A DNA stretch of 64,000 nt. It comes from Sporosarcina luteola (GTDB lineage: Bacteria; Bacillota; Bacilli; Bacillales_A; Planococcaceae). The translations under genes and the position numbers were made by a program. How positions within the stretch are numbered: the first letter of the stretch is position 1; the number at the start of each line of letters is the position of its first letter. The notes under the pieces are model-generated. The model saw only the letters and a list, made by a program, of their open reading frames with translations. It did no database searches and was not told the origin of the DNA. This document shows, piece by piece, positions 52,873-62,180 of this stretch. The stretch lies in NCBI RefSeq assembly GCF_023715245.1, contig NZ_JAMBNV010000004.1:1-64000 (forward strand), written 5' to 3'.

Positions 52873-53033
52873 CTGAAATCCCCCGCATTCTCTCATCGGA
52901 TATATACTGACTACCATCTTAATATCCGAATTATCTTTCTATTACAATATCATAAATCATTAGTCTTGAATACCCTTATATTCGTAATAAGCTGAAAGTA
53001 TTACATCTTTTTCGCAAATTGTTGTTTTACTAT

Positions 53034-53047
53034 TGTATGCGCTTACA
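53034..53047. promoter_or_regulatory. Candidate cre (CcpA) site
   Basis: TGTATGCGCTTACA matches the cre pattern TGWAANCGNTNWCA with one mismatch (position 5). It lies between divergent gdpD and the acetyltransferase gene, near a poor promoter-like TTGTTG-15-TACAAT on minus. Carbon control of gdpD is plausible. Confidence 0.5.
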
Positions 53048-53100
53048 AATTACAACAATAGTAGTAATGGTTGGTTGAGATAAATTTACCTTTGATCATG

Positions 53101-53141
53101 AATGGCCACTGCGGACATTAGTCCTTGCAGTGACCTTTTAT
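53101..53141 (+). terminator. Orphan hairpin with T-run upstream of nat
   Basis: GGCCACTGCGGAC pairs with GTCCTTGCAGTGACC (minor mismatches) and is followed by TTTTATT. There is no plus-strand gene upstream to terminate, so it may be an attenuator of the acetyltransferase gene or close a short RNA. Confidence 0.55.
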
Positions 53142-53198
53142 TGAGTCGCCCATTTCTTAAAATGGTATACTATTTTTACTTGTTAGGAGGCCGATAGA

Positions 53199-53954
53199 AT
53201 GGAAATTGAAAAATACCTCGACCGGTTCAATGCATCACATGACAACAAACCTTCCCTGCAGCAGTTGTCTGAACTGCAACGTCTGCATATGACCAAAATT
53301 CCATTTGAAAATCTCGATGTCATCCGCAGAGTACCGATCTATTTAAATTTGAACACGATTTACGATAAAATCGTACTTCGGAATCGTGGTGGCTATTGTT
53401 ATGAATTGAACGGTCTATTTCATTGGCTTTTGAGACAGCTAGAATACAACGCTTCCCTTATCGCCGCCACTGTATTCCGGCCGAATGGACAGTGGGCGAA
53501 GCCGGAAACGCATGCCGCCATTATCGTCCAATTGGATGAACCTTATCTCGTCGACGTCGGATTTGGGGATTCCACTATCCTTCCAATCCCATTGAACGGG
53601 GACCCGCAAACAGATGTCAGCGGAACTTATGCGGTACAGCAATCCAGTAAGGGTATTTTTGATTTGATTAGAACACGGAATGGAGAGTCCCGACCACTGT
53701 ACCGATTTTCCACAATCGAAAAGCAGCTTCACGATTTCCATGAAGGATGTGTGTTCAATCAAGTTTCACCCGAATCAACCTTCACCCATGTTGACATCGT
53801 CACAGTAGCGACCGCTGCAGGCAGAACAACAGTAAAGGACCTTGAATTGACAGTATCCGAGTATGGCGTGATACGCTCCAAGACAATTACTGAAGATGCT
53901 AAGGGAGCAATTCTAATGGATCTATTCGGAATTGACATTCAAAATTACAGATAA
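53199..53954 (+). CDS. Arylamine N-acetyltransferase
   Basis: This 251-residue enzyme transfers acetyl from acetyl-CoA to arylamines. The catalytic triad is Cys67 (RGGYCYELNGLF), His105 (ETHAAIIV) and Asp119 (YLVDVGFGDS). TAGGAGG lies 8-9 bases before the ATG. It stands alone and ends at a convergent-gene terminator. Confidence 0.93.
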   Translation: MEIEKYLDRFNASHDNKPSLQQLSELQRLHMTKIPFENLDVIRRVPIYLNLNTIYDKIVLRNRGGYCYELNGLFHWLLRQLEYNASLIAATVFRPNGQWAKPETHAAIIVQLDEPYLVDVGFGDSTILPIPLNGDPQTDVSGTYAVQQSSKGIFDLIRTRNGESRPLYRFSTIEKQLHDFHEGCVFNQVSPESTFTHVDIVTVATAAGRTTVKDLELTVSEYGVIRSKTITEDAKGAILMDLFGIDIQNYR

Positions 53955-53956
53955 AA

Positions 53957-54004
53957 AATGGAGTGTCCAGATTGACGGTGAAAACCGAAGTTCTGAACAC
54001 TCCA
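53957..54004. terminator. Terminator between nat and the RsbR paralogue
   Basis: ATGGAGTGTCCAGA pairs with TCTGAACACTCCAT (one mismatch), with an A-run on the left and ATATTT on the right, serving both convergent genes. Confidence 0.85.
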
Positions 54005-54016
54005 TATTTACGTTTA

Positions 54017-54868
54017 TTATATTTCAAAATCCTTAAAATTCTTTTTAAGCGCCAGCTGCAATGAACCAAACGTACGGATCTTTGAAAAATCCAGGCCCAA
54101 TTGGACGGAGGTTTGAGCAATTTCCGGTCGGATACCCGTCATAGTCGACTCAATCCCAAGCAAATCAAGTACCTGCATCAATTGATAAATATGATTCGCA
54201 ACCATCGTATCGATTATGGAAACACCAGACAAATCAATAAAGAGATGACTGACGTCAAGCTCCACACACCTAGTCGGAACATAGTCACTAATCGATTGTA
54301 CTCTTGTCGTATCAACGTCCCCGATTATCGGCAGTACCCCGATTGTCGAATTAAGCTTGATAATCGGTGCATTCAACTCTTCAATCAGGCTTTGTTGAGC
54401 GAATAGTCTTGAATTTATCAGCTCATCATATCTTGTCGTGAACTCCACTATGATTTCATCGAACGCTTTATGTATAACGATTCCCCAATTCAGAATATCA
54501 GAACGAAGGACATGATCCCCTTCCCGATCGACAAACTTTTCAATGAAATTCCAGAATGTTTTCCTTAACTTACTTAATGCATCAAGGACTTCATAGATCG
54601 GCGTCCTGCTGCTAACCCGACTTTCCGCAACAAGCTTCGCCCAACTTTTTTTATTATTTTCAAATGCCTCCTGGTCTTCCAACAAACTGCTTGCTATTGT
54701 CAAATTCGTTTGCCTGTTTTGCTCGCGCAGCATCTGCTCTGACCAATCACCGGCATCCTTCGAATAAATTGAGCCATCCTTTTCTTCACGTTCCAACAAC
54801 CACGCATCTGTAATGGCATCTATACTTTCAAGCAAGTAATCGTAAAGCTCCTGATTCATGCCTTTCAA
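54017..54868 (-). CDS. RsbR-type stressosome paralogue
   Basis: This protein of about 283 residues has an N-terminal helical domain (about 1-155; non-haem globin-like fold in RsbR proteins) and a C-terminal STAS domain (about 165-280) with DVSHLFIDLSGVSIIDTMVANHIYQLM. RsbR paralogues form the stressosome with RsbS and RsbT upstream of sigma B. Thr residues near TMVANH and STMTGIRPE are candidate RsbT phosphosites. The TTG ending 54868 is best spaced from GGAGGG; an ATG 6 bp earlier is too close. It is a lone gene, like rsbRB/C/D in B. subtilis. Confidence 0.9.
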   Translation of the reverse strand: MKGMNQELYDYLLESIDAITDAWLLEREEKDGSIYSKDAGDWSEQMLREQNRQTNLTIASSLLEDQEAFENNKKSWAKLVAESRVSSRTPIYEVLDALSKLRKTFWNFIEKFVDREGDHVLRSDILNWGIVIHKAFDEIIVEFTTRYDELINSRLFAQQSLIEELNAPIIKLNSTIGVLPIIGDVDTTRVQSISDYVPTRCVELDVSHLFIDLSGVSIIDTMVANHIYQLMQVLDLLGIESTMTGIRPEIAQTSVQLGLDFSKIRTFGSLQLALKKNFKDFEI

Positions 54869-54967
54869 TTCCATCCCTCCAACCGACGATCAATTAGTTA
54901 ATTAATAGTGTAACAAAAAAAATACGTACTGGGAATATATAGTGAACAATTCCCAATACGTATCTAG

Positions 54968-55750
54968 TTAATTAATGATTTTTATCTTCACCTTTTTAAC
55001 GCCCCACTGCATCGCACTATCATAGGAAGGGATGAAAACATCAATCTTATGACCTTTGATTGCGCTGCCAACATCTCCGGCAATCGCCTCCCCATAGCCT
55101 TCCACCCAAACTTTCGTTCCTAGTGGAATAATCGACGGATCTACCGCTATGACTTTCTTATCTGGATTGGAGCGTAAATCGATCCCATACGCTGTCGTCC
55201 CAGAACAACCGGGGCAATAGGCGGTATATGCAGTTGCAGTTACAACCATTTCAGTCCCTGAACTTGCCGGTGGGCTCGAAATGGATTCGTTGAATGCCGG
55301 TTTTTTTTGTGCGTTTTCTGGGATAGAATCCCGAGTGACCGATGCAACCTTGACAGTAGTTTCTAATGCAGCGACTTCATTTCCAGGATTTTCTCCACTA
55401 ATTGTCAAAACATCACCCGGGTGGATTACTTCTCCGGTTAAATTATTTAAACTCATTAACTCATCCAATGCCATATCGTAAGTTAAGGCGATTCGATATA
55501 GATTATCCCCTTCCGCGACCGTGTATGTTACAGGTTCTTCCTTCAATAACTCTAACGGCGGGTAAAATAACGGAAACGCATCTTTCCAGATTTCCGCAAA
55601 AGGAATATCATTAAGATTCGGTCTCACTTCTTGGGAAAGATTTGTGATGTCCTCTCCGTTTTCTGTCTGGCTAAATATAGCCGCTTCGGTCACGACACTG
55701 AATGAGAGTGTTATAATTGCGGTCAACATAATCATTTTCATCTTACTCAA
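54968..55750 (-). CDS. LysM and 3D domain cell-wall protein
   Basis: This 260-residue exported protein has a signal peptide (about 4-24) and one LysM domain (about 80-123: YTVAEGDNLYRIALTYDMAL...GDVLTIS). A C-terminal 3D domain (about 170-258) has VTATAYTAYCPGCSGTTAYGIDL, DPSIIPLGTKVWVEGYG and AGDVGSAIKGHKIDVF, containing three Asp of the lytic transglycosylase-like MltA/3D fold. It resembles YocH-type muropeptide-releasing enzymes. The TTG ending 55750 follows GAGGAGC; the frame to 55864 does not give a normal signal peptide. Confidence 0.87.
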   Translation of the reverse strand: MSKMKMIMLTAIITLSFSVVTEAAIFSQTENGEDITNLSQEVRPNLNDIPFAEIWKDAFPLFYPPLELLKEEPVTYTVAEGDNLYRIALTYDMALDELMSLNNLTGEVIHPGDVLTISGENPGNEVAALETTVKVASVTRDSIPENAQKKPAFNESISSPPASSGTEMVVTATAYTAYCPGCSGTTAYGIDLRSNPDKKVIAVDPSIIPLGTKVWVEGYGEAIAGDVGSAIKGHKIDVFIPSYDSAMQWGVKKVKIKIIN

Positions 55751-55953
55751 GTAATATTGCTCCTCTCTTCTTAACAATTTCCCCAGTTCTATCCAAATAC
55801 TTTCAAAATCAAACATATTTCTTTTAAAAGTTTCGAATATGACAAACAAGAAGTTGATTAACATAGTGAAACTGTCATAGGAAATAGCGGATTTTGTTTA
55901 CTTATTTGCAGAAGAGGGCAAATTAAAGAAAACGTTAGTAAGGAGCGAATTTC

Positions 55954-56070
55954 ATGAAATTAGGAAGAGTAATCAAGACAGCTATTAAATGGGCTCCGGT
56001 TGTATATCCGATTGTCCGCAAACTTATATCAAATAAAGAAAAGACGACTGCCCCATTACGGAGGCGCTGA
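55954..56070 (+). CDS. Small basic protein, 38 residues
   Basis: This short frame with AAGGAGCG 8 bases before the ATG encodes a basic peptide with an amphipathic helix (LGRVIKTAIKWAPVVYPIVRKLIS) and a tail KTTAPLRRR. Family not recognised with certainty. It is followed 95 bp later by another small gene in the same direction. Ribosome site and clean frame support it as real. Confidence 0.65.
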   Translation: MKLGRVIKTAIKWAPVVYPIVRKLISNKEKTTAPLRRR

Positions 56071-56165
56071 ATCGAGCATAGTTGTCCACTGTGAATGATC
56101 GGGTACGAATAGATTCACCGTCATTGCCAATCCTATAAGGAAACAGATATAGGGAGGCAATAGCT

Positions 56166-56372
56166 ATGGCTGATGAGAAGCTGCCCGCAGACAGTGAAAA
56201 GCGAGAAACGATCCACTTTCGCTATTTAGCGCATCCTGAAGGGATTCCCTCTTCGGATCGCGTAAGTTTGTTCGATATGCATGAAGACATGCAGACAGTG
56301 GATACGATCAACTTGGATGATATGAAAGAGGATTTGCGAAAAGAAAGAATTCACAAAAATCCTCGACGTTGA
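56166..56372 (+). CDS. Small hydrophilic protein, 68 residues
   Basis: This acidic, soluble small protein has GGGAGG 8 bases before the ATG. The sequence LPADSEKRETIHFRYLAHPEGIP and DMHEDMQTVDTINLDDMKEDL shows no cysteine or membrane segment. Family not recognised. It ends at a strong terminator at 56380-56408. Confidence 0.7.
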   Translation: MADEKLPADSEKRETIHFRYLAHPEGIPSSDRVSLFDMHEDMQTVDTINLDDMKEDLRKERIHKNPRR

Positions 56373-56379
56373 ATGAAAG

Positions 56380-56408
56380 AAGCCGGCAAATTTGCCGGCT
56401 TCTTTTTT
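56380..56408 (+). terminator. Terminator after the 68-residue gene
   Basis: GAAGCCGGCAAA pairs with TTTGCCGGCTTC without a loop gap and is followed by TTTTTTA. Confidence 0.92.
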
Positions 56409-56888
56409 ACGGACGACTACTTGGGAAAATTTTTCGGATCGATGTTCCTAATTGGTAGCATCATTTTCAATATTAGATTATGCCCATATTTCATTGTTTT
56501 ATAAATAAGTAATAGCTCATTTCATTTCAATTATAGGTCTTCTACATTATTTTCTTTTTCCCTCCGCTTCCCCTCCCCATTAAACAACTTCATCATTACA
56601 CTCACAAACCCTTTTCCTAAAGCATTAACGCTAACTATTTGACTTTTCATAAACAATAGTAAACCATGATAAATTCCCCAATTCTAATGGGATCAAGTTA
56701 GTTACTTATCATTATTTATTAACTAATCAGATGATTTAGTATTTATTTTAAATTTAATAATTGTATAATATTACTAGACAGCCAGATACGGAGATTCCGA
56801 CACCAAAGATCCTTAACGATTGAGAAAGGGGGCGAATGGTGTTTTTTTGATGGTTCGGAGAAGGGACGGTCGAAACTAAAAAGGAGGA
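56409..56888. other. AT-rich leader region of the large protease
   Basis: This 480-bp stretch contains no coding frame I trust. TATAAT at 56764-56769 is a likely -10 box about 125 bp before the protease start; a clear -35 box is not visible. The last part (56820-56888) is the untranslated leader ending in AAGGAGG. Confidence 0.55.
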
Positions 56889-56894
56889 ATGGAA

Positions 56895-59800
56895 TTGAGG
56901 AAGCGTAGACGGATGAGATACTTCAGCATTGCAGCAACGATCCTGATGGTGTTTTCATTAATGACCCCTGCACTGGCGGCAAGCACGGGAATGAACAAAC
57001 AGTTGCATCACTCGTTGCGAGATTCGAATGAGATAGCCAAAGAGAAAGTCAGCAATCGATTGCTCGAAAGCTTTAAAGATGAGAGCATGGTCACTTTTCT
57101 AATTAAATTCAAGGATCAAGCCGACACGGAGCAAGTGGCGGCTACAGCAAGGAAACAGGCAAGCCAGGCAAACCTTTCCGGAAAGCAATCAGTAATGCTG
57201 ACTAGATCGGCTGTCGTCTCCGAGTTACGATTAACTTCCCTAGAATCGCAGCAAAACGTCATGCAGTATCTTGAACAGCAAGTGAAAGCCGGCAAAGCAA
57301 AAGACATCACATCCTACTATATCGTCAATGGAATGGCGGTAACGGCGACAAAGGAAATCGCACAAGCAGTTGGGACATTCGCAGAAGTGGAAAAGGTTCT
57401 GCCGAATGAAACGCGCCAACTACAAACTACAGTAGTTGAAAACTCTGAAGCCCCCAAATCGCAACTGGCGAATGTCGAGTGGAATGTTGAGCGTGTCAAT
57501 GCGCCACAAGCTTGGGACATGGGGATTGATGGGTCGGGTACAGTCGTTGCAAGCATCGATACAGGCGCGCAATGGGATCACCCAGCCTTGAAACAGAAAT
57601 ACCGGGGGTATAACCCGGGAACCGGCGATGTGAACCATGACTACAACTGGTTCGATGCTACGGCTGGAAGGACAACCCCTTATGATGATCATGGACACGG
57701 TACACATGTAACCGGCACGATGGTCGGAAGCGAACCGAGCGGGAATAACCAAATTGGAGTCGCTCCTGGCGCTAAGTGGATTGCAGTGAAGGCATTCACT
57801 GCTAGCGGGGGAACGGACCGCGATTTATTGGCAGCCGCACAATGGATTCTTGCACCAACTGATGCAAACGGGAATGCGCGGGTTGACCTGGCTCCAGACG
57901 TTGTCAATAATTCTTGGGGTGGCGGCGCAGGACTTGATGAATGGTACCGGGATGTCGTCAGGAACTGGCGCGCCGCGGAAATCTTCCCTGAATTTTCCGC
58001 AGGCAACACGACACTAACGAACCCCGGAGGTCCAGGATCGGTTGCCGCCCCTGCGAACTATCCGGAATCCTTTGCAACAGGCGCAACAGACATCAATAAT
58101 AAAGTGGCAAGTTTCTCTCTTCGAGGACCTTCCCCTTACAATCAAATAAAACCTGATATTTCCGCACCGGGTGTCAACATCCGCTCTTCTGTTCCTGGAA
58201 GCGGCTATGAAGGCGGCTGGAATGGCACATCAATGGCTGGCCCTGCTGTTTCAGGCGTTGCTGCGTTACTCCGGCAAGTGAACGCCACAATTTCAGTCGA
58301 GGAAATGGAACAAGTGCTGTTGGCTACAGCGACTCCGTTGACGGATAATGTATACCCGACTACCCCGAACCATGGGTATGGGCACGGTCTAGTCGATGCG
58401 TATGCGGCTGTTTCATCCATCGCAAGCGGGCTCGGAAAGCTTGAAGGTCAGGTGACGAAGCAAGGCGATGATAACGAACCGCCTACATTCGAGCACTCAG
58501 CGCCAACGGAAACGTATGCGGGAATGGACTTGGATCTACGCATTAACGTGACGGATAATATAAGCATTTCTTCCGTGACACTGCAATATGTAAATGCGGA
58601 CGGACAATGGAGTTCAATGAAAGCTGAGAGAAAATCCGGAGACTACCTATCGGGTGAATTCGGTGTTACAATTTCGGGCGACGTCATTTCCGGAAATGCA
58701 TTCACTTACAAATGGGTCATTACTGATTTTGGCAACAATGAAGTATCGAGCGAAGAATTTACAGTCCTCGTCAAACCGGGAATCACAGTCGGCTACTTCG
58801 AGAACTTTGAACAGTCGCCAGTAGGATGGACTTCGTTCGGGAATAAAAACAGCTGGGAATGGGGTAAACCGACTTCTGGTCCTGGAAATGCGGCCTCAGG
58901 AGAGAAAGTATACGCCACGAATTTAGCCGGAATGTATGAGAGCAGCATGAATGCCACGCTTGTCATGCCGCCGGTTGATCTTCCAGAAGGCGCATCCTAT
59001 TTGCAGTTTAAGCAATGGCATAATTTTGAGCAGTCCTCTTCCGGAAGAGCTTGGGATTATGGACATGTGTTCATTTCCACGGATATGGAGAATTGGACGC
59101 AATTGCTTATGATCCAAGGAGCTTCAAATGCTTGGATTAATGCAGAAGTGGACCTGTCCGCATATAGCGGCCAACGTGTCTATATCGGATTCAATGCGTT
59201 CTCCGATGGAAGCGTAGTTAGAGAGGGCTGGTATATTGACGATGTCGCTTTAAGCGATCAATCACAAACTGGTACAATCTCGCTTACTCCTAAAAACAAA
59301 TTGTTTGAAAACAATGTTCAAACTAGCCCTCAAGCTTTAAAACCTGGAAAAGGCAAAAATCCAGATCTTATTATTGAAAAAGGGAAAGAAGCACTTGAAA
59401 CACCTGTCGATCCTAAGACGATTAAGCCCGTAATGCCGAAAGAAGAACCGGCACCTCCTGTTGAAGACGGTAAAGCTGCGCCTGTCCTTCTGCCATTAGG
59501 TGCACAAGTGAATATTCTCGAAACGGATCGATCGGTCTATACGAATCCTGCGGACGGATCGTATACGATGACGCACGGTGCGGGAACTTTCACGGCGAAA
59601 GCGGAAGCGTACGGATACCAATCTAAGGCTCAAACCGTAACAATCAATGCAGATGAAACGGCAATCGCAAACTTCACATTAGAAGAAATGCCCCAGGCCA
59701 CAATAAGTGGAACAGTAACAGACCAATCAACTGGTGAGCCGATTGCAGGAGCGACATTGCTTCTAGTGGAAGATGCGAACATCTCCCCTGTCCAAACCGA

Positions 59801-61364
59801 CGCTGCAGGAAATTTCACAATCACCGCGTATGAAGGCGATTATACGCTGAAAGTGGTGGCACGCGGATATCATGGTCAAGAGGCAACTATTACAATCGGT
59901 GGACAAACGTCATTTGATTTCGCGCTTGAACCGTTCTTTACGTATCCTGGCGGTGAAATCGGATACGACGATGGAACTGCTGAAAATGCACGTGCGTTTT
60001 ACGATGCAGGAAATGGTTGGGGCGTCAAAATGTCTCTTCCTGAAGGCAATGATTCAGGTATTGTCACAGAAGGTGTTTTCCGCTTCTGGGATACTGAATG
60101 GCCTGTACCGGGCGGAACTGCATTTGCAGTCGAAGTCTGGGATGCAACTGGTGCTGACGGAGCTCCTGGACAAAAGATTGCTGGACCGATCGACGCACAA
60201 GCGAAACGGAATGGCGAATGGACTGTCGTTGATCTGACAGAGCATAATATCGTCGTGAACGGCGACTTCTATATGGTGTATATCCAGTCGCAAGGGAATC
60301 CATATGCACCAGGACTTGCAACGGATGAAAACGGAACGAATGCGAAAAGAAGCTACCAGTTCGTCGGCTCTTGGTCACCTGCACCTGCCGCTGAAGGGAA
60401 CTACATGATCCGGGCACGTGTCAGCTTCGAAGTATTTGAACCGATGATCACTTCACCTGAAACTGGCACCGTTACGAATGATGAAAACATCGTCATTGAA
60501 GGTACTGCTACACCGACAACGACAATTTCTTTACAGAACAATGGTGAAGAAGTGGATTCGGTTGTCATCGGAAATGATGGAAAGTTCTCATTCCAAACAG
60601 TTCTGACAGAGGGAGATAACGAATTTACCGCCGTGTCTCTATTAGATGCCCGCAAGACAGGTACTTCAAGCCCTGTGACAGTGATACTTGACACGAGGAA
60701 ACCGGAATTGACGATAACGAACCCGAAGAATGGTGAAACAACGAACCGTGAAACCGTCACGGTGGAAGGTACGGTCACGGACGACCATCTTAAATCGTTG
60801 ACTGTGAATGGCCAACAAGCCACTGTTTCCGAAAATGGCACTTACTCCAAACGGATCCTATTGGATGATGGTGTAAATACCATTACTGTAATCGCTACAG
60901 ATGCTGCGGGCAACGAAACGATTCAAACCGTTTCTGTCACCGCAAAATATACGGCACCTGAAATTTCGAATTTGACACCGAATGAGGACGTCCATTTAGT
61001 AACCGGAAAGTCCGTTAAATTTGAATTCGACAGCGAACCAGGTTTGAAAGCAACTTACGTCATCCACATGCCGCTTACGAATGTAGGGGGAAGTGATGTG
61101 ACAAACGCGACTGAATTGCCGATGAGCGAGACATCCCCTGGCCATTACGTCGGCTACTGGACTGTTCCACTGGGCGTCACGGCAGATGGAGCACGCATCG
61201 AAGTGAAAGTTGTAGATGGGTTTGGAAATGAAAGAAGGAAGCTTGCAGACGGAAAATTGTTCATCAATGTCGGCCAAGTGAATGGAGTGGACAAGGCTGA
61301 AGGAACTGATGACGCGACGGTTGAAGAAAGTGTTGAAGCAGAAGAACAGTTAAGCAATAAGTAA
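56895..61364 (+). CDS. bpr: Secreted subtilisin-family protease, bacillopeptidase F-like
   Basis: This protein of about 1,490 residues has a signal peptide (cut near ALAAS), a propeptide (about 50-170) and an S8 domain. Numbering from the ATG at 56889, the catalytic residues are Asp224 (SIDTGAQW), His270 (HGHGTH) and Ser448 (NGTSMAGP). Then follow an Ig-like segment (about 530-630), an immune-inhibitor-A-like MAM domain (about 635-795), a linker, two carboxypeptidase-regulatory-like domains (about 875-1010), a jelly-roll-like part and two Ig-like repeats (about 1195-1360). No sortase or SLH anchor. Length compares with B. subtilis Bpr (1,433). TTG at 56895 is better spaced from AAGGAGG than the ATG at 56889. 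Confidence 0.88.
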   Translation: MRKRRRMRYFSIAATILMVFSLMTPALAASTGMNKQLHHSLRDSNEIAKEKVSNRLLESFKDESMVTFLIKFKDQADTEQVAATARKQASQANLSGKQSVMLTRSAVVSELRLTSLESQQNVMQYLEQQVKAGKAKDITSYYIVNGMAVTATKEIAQAVGTFAEVEKVLPNETRQLQTTVVENSEAPKSQLANVEWNVERVNAPQAWDMGIDGSGTVVASIDTGAQWDHPALKQKYRGYNPGTGDVNHDYNWFDATAGRTTPYDDHGHGTHVTGTMVGSEPSGNNQIGVAPGAKWIAVKAFTASGGTDRDLLAAAQWILAPTDANGNARVDLAPDVVNNSWGGGAGLDEWYRDVVRNWRAAEIFPEFSAGNTTLTNPGGPGSVAAPANYPESFATGATDINNKVASFSLRGPSPYNQIKPDISAPGVNIRSSVPGSGYEGGWNGTSMAGPAVSGVAALLRQVNATISVEEMEQVLLATATPLTDNVYPTTPNHGYGHGLVDAYAAVSSIASGLGKLEGQVTKQGDDNEPPTFEHSAPTETYAGMDLDLRINVTDNISISSVTLQYVNADGQWSSMKAERKSGDYLSGEFGVTISGDVISGNAFTYKWVITDFGNNEVSSEEFTVLVKPGITVGYFENFEQSPVGWTSFGNKNSWEWGKPTSGPGNAASGEKVYATNLAGMYESSMNATLVMPPVDLPEGASYLQFKQWHNFEQSSSGRAWDYGHVFISTDMENWTQLLMIQGASNAWINAEVDLSAYSGQRVYIGFNAFSDGSVVREGWYIDDVALSDQSQTGTISLTPKNKLFENNVQTSPQALKPGKGKNPDLIIEKGKEALETPVDPKTIKPVMPKEEPAPPVEDGKAAPVLLPLGAQVNILETDRSVYTNPADGSYTMTHGAGTFTAKAEAYGYQSKAQTVTINADETAIANFTLEEMPQATISGTVTDQSTGEPIAGATLLLVEDANISPVQTDAAGNFTITAYEGDYTLKVVARGYHGQEATITIGGQTSFDFALEPFFTYPGGEIGYDDGTAENARAFYDAGNGWGVKMSLPEGNDSGIVTEGVFRFWDTEWPVPGGTAFAVEVWDATGADGAPGQKIAGPIDAQAKRNGEWTVVDLTEHNIVVNGDFYMVYIQSQGNPYAPGLATDENGTNAKRSYQFVGSWSPAPAAEGNYMIRARVSFEVFEPMITSPETGTVTNDENIVIEGTATPTTTISLQNNGEEVDSVVIGNDGKFSFQTVLTEGDNEFTAVSLLDARKTGTSSPVTVILDTRKPELTITNPKNGETTNRETVTVEGTVTDDHLKSLTVNGQQATVSENGTYSKRILLDDGVNTITVIATDAAGNETIQTVSVTAKYTAPEISNLTPNEDVHLVTGKSVKFEFDSEPGLKATYVIHMPLTNVGGSDVTNATELPMSETSPGHYVGYWTVPLGVTADGARIEVKVVDGFGNERRKLADGKLFINVGQVNGVDKAEGTDDATVEESVEAEEQLSNK

Positions 61365-61373
61365 AAAGTGAAG

Positions 61374-61421
61374 CGGGCTGCGGACTCGACGAATAATCGT
61401 CGATAGTTGCAGCCCGTTTTT
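61374..61421 (+). terminator. Terminator of the protease gene
   Basis: CGGGCTGC...GACTCGACGA pairs with TCGTCGATAGT...GCAGCCCG and is followed by TTTTT. Confidence 0.9.
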
Positions 61422-61423
61422 AG

Positions 61424-61535
61424 TTATCTATTGAATCCTGTGGTTTATCTATTGAATAACAAAAGATATCTATTGAATATCAAAAATTATCTATTGAACT
61501 TTGAAAGTTATCTATCGAATCCTGAAAGTTATCAC
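61424..61535. repeat. 21-bp minisatellite, five units
   Basis: Five units of exactly 21 bp share TTATCTATTGAA (one has TATCTATCGAA), with variable 9-base tails, and a sixth begins TTATC. It starts 3 bp after the terminator T-run of the protease gene and lies before the convergent response-regulator gene. It has stops in several frames. Sequence differs from the 20-bp array at 46231, but setting and period are similar. Confidence 0.92.
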
Positions 61536-61577
61536 CATTTCATGACCTATTGCCTATAATGTCAATCCCGAGAAAAC

Positions 61578-62180
61578 TCAAATCCACCCTTTCTCCCGAC
61601 AGATGGATATTGCCTCCACTTTGTTTTTCGCTTCCACCTTCTGAAGGATTTCAGACATGTAATTCCGCACCGTCCCAGGAGATAAATAAAGTGCAGCTCC
61701 GATTTCTTTCGCTGTCATCCCATCCGCAGATAATTTCAACACTTCCCTTTCCCGTTCAGTCAACGGATTGCCATCATTATACGAATTCATGATAAGTTCA
61801 GCTGCAAATTCCCTCTTCCCCTGCATGACACTTCGAATAGCAGCCGCCAAATCATCGATTGAGCCATCCTTCAAGAGATAGCCATGCACCTTCGCTTTAA
61901 TCGCCCGTTCGAAAAAACCCGGCCGTGCAAATGTCGTCAGTATAATCACCTTGCATGAAGAGCCGCTTTCCTTTAATTCATCTGCAACCTCAAGACCGCT
62001 TTTCAACGGCATTTCAATATCCAAAATACAAACATCCGGACGTAAATCGCGGGCCAGCCGCAATGCCTGCTCCCCATTTTCGGCTTGGCCGACCACCTCC
62101 ATATCTTCCTCAAAATCAAGGAGAGTGCCTAAAGCCCCTCTCAAAATTCGCTGATCTTCAGCAATGACAATCCGGATCAT
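61578..62180 (-). CDS. NarL/DesR-type response regulator
   Basis: This 200-residue protein has a receiver domain with phospho-acceptor Asp54 (CILDIEMPLKSG), acidic pair Glu8-Asp9 and the Lys in LLKDGS (about 104). A LuxR-type helix-turn-helix follows (LTEREREVLKLSADGMTAKEIGAALYLSPGTVRNYMSEIL, about 137-176). The ATG ending at 62180 overlaps the kinase stop by 4 bp, so the pair is coupled. It probably controls the adjacent ABC transporter genes. Confidence 0.93.
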   Translation of the reverse strand: MIRIVIAEDQRILRGALGTLLDFEEDMEVVGQAENGEQALRLARDLRPDVCILDIEMPLKSGLEVADELKESGSSCKVIILTTFARPGFFERAIKAKVHGYLLKDGSIDDLAAAIRSVMQGKREFAAELIMNSYNDGNPLTEREREVLKLSADGMTAKEIGAALYLSPGTVRNYMSEILQKVEAKNKVEAISICREKGWI

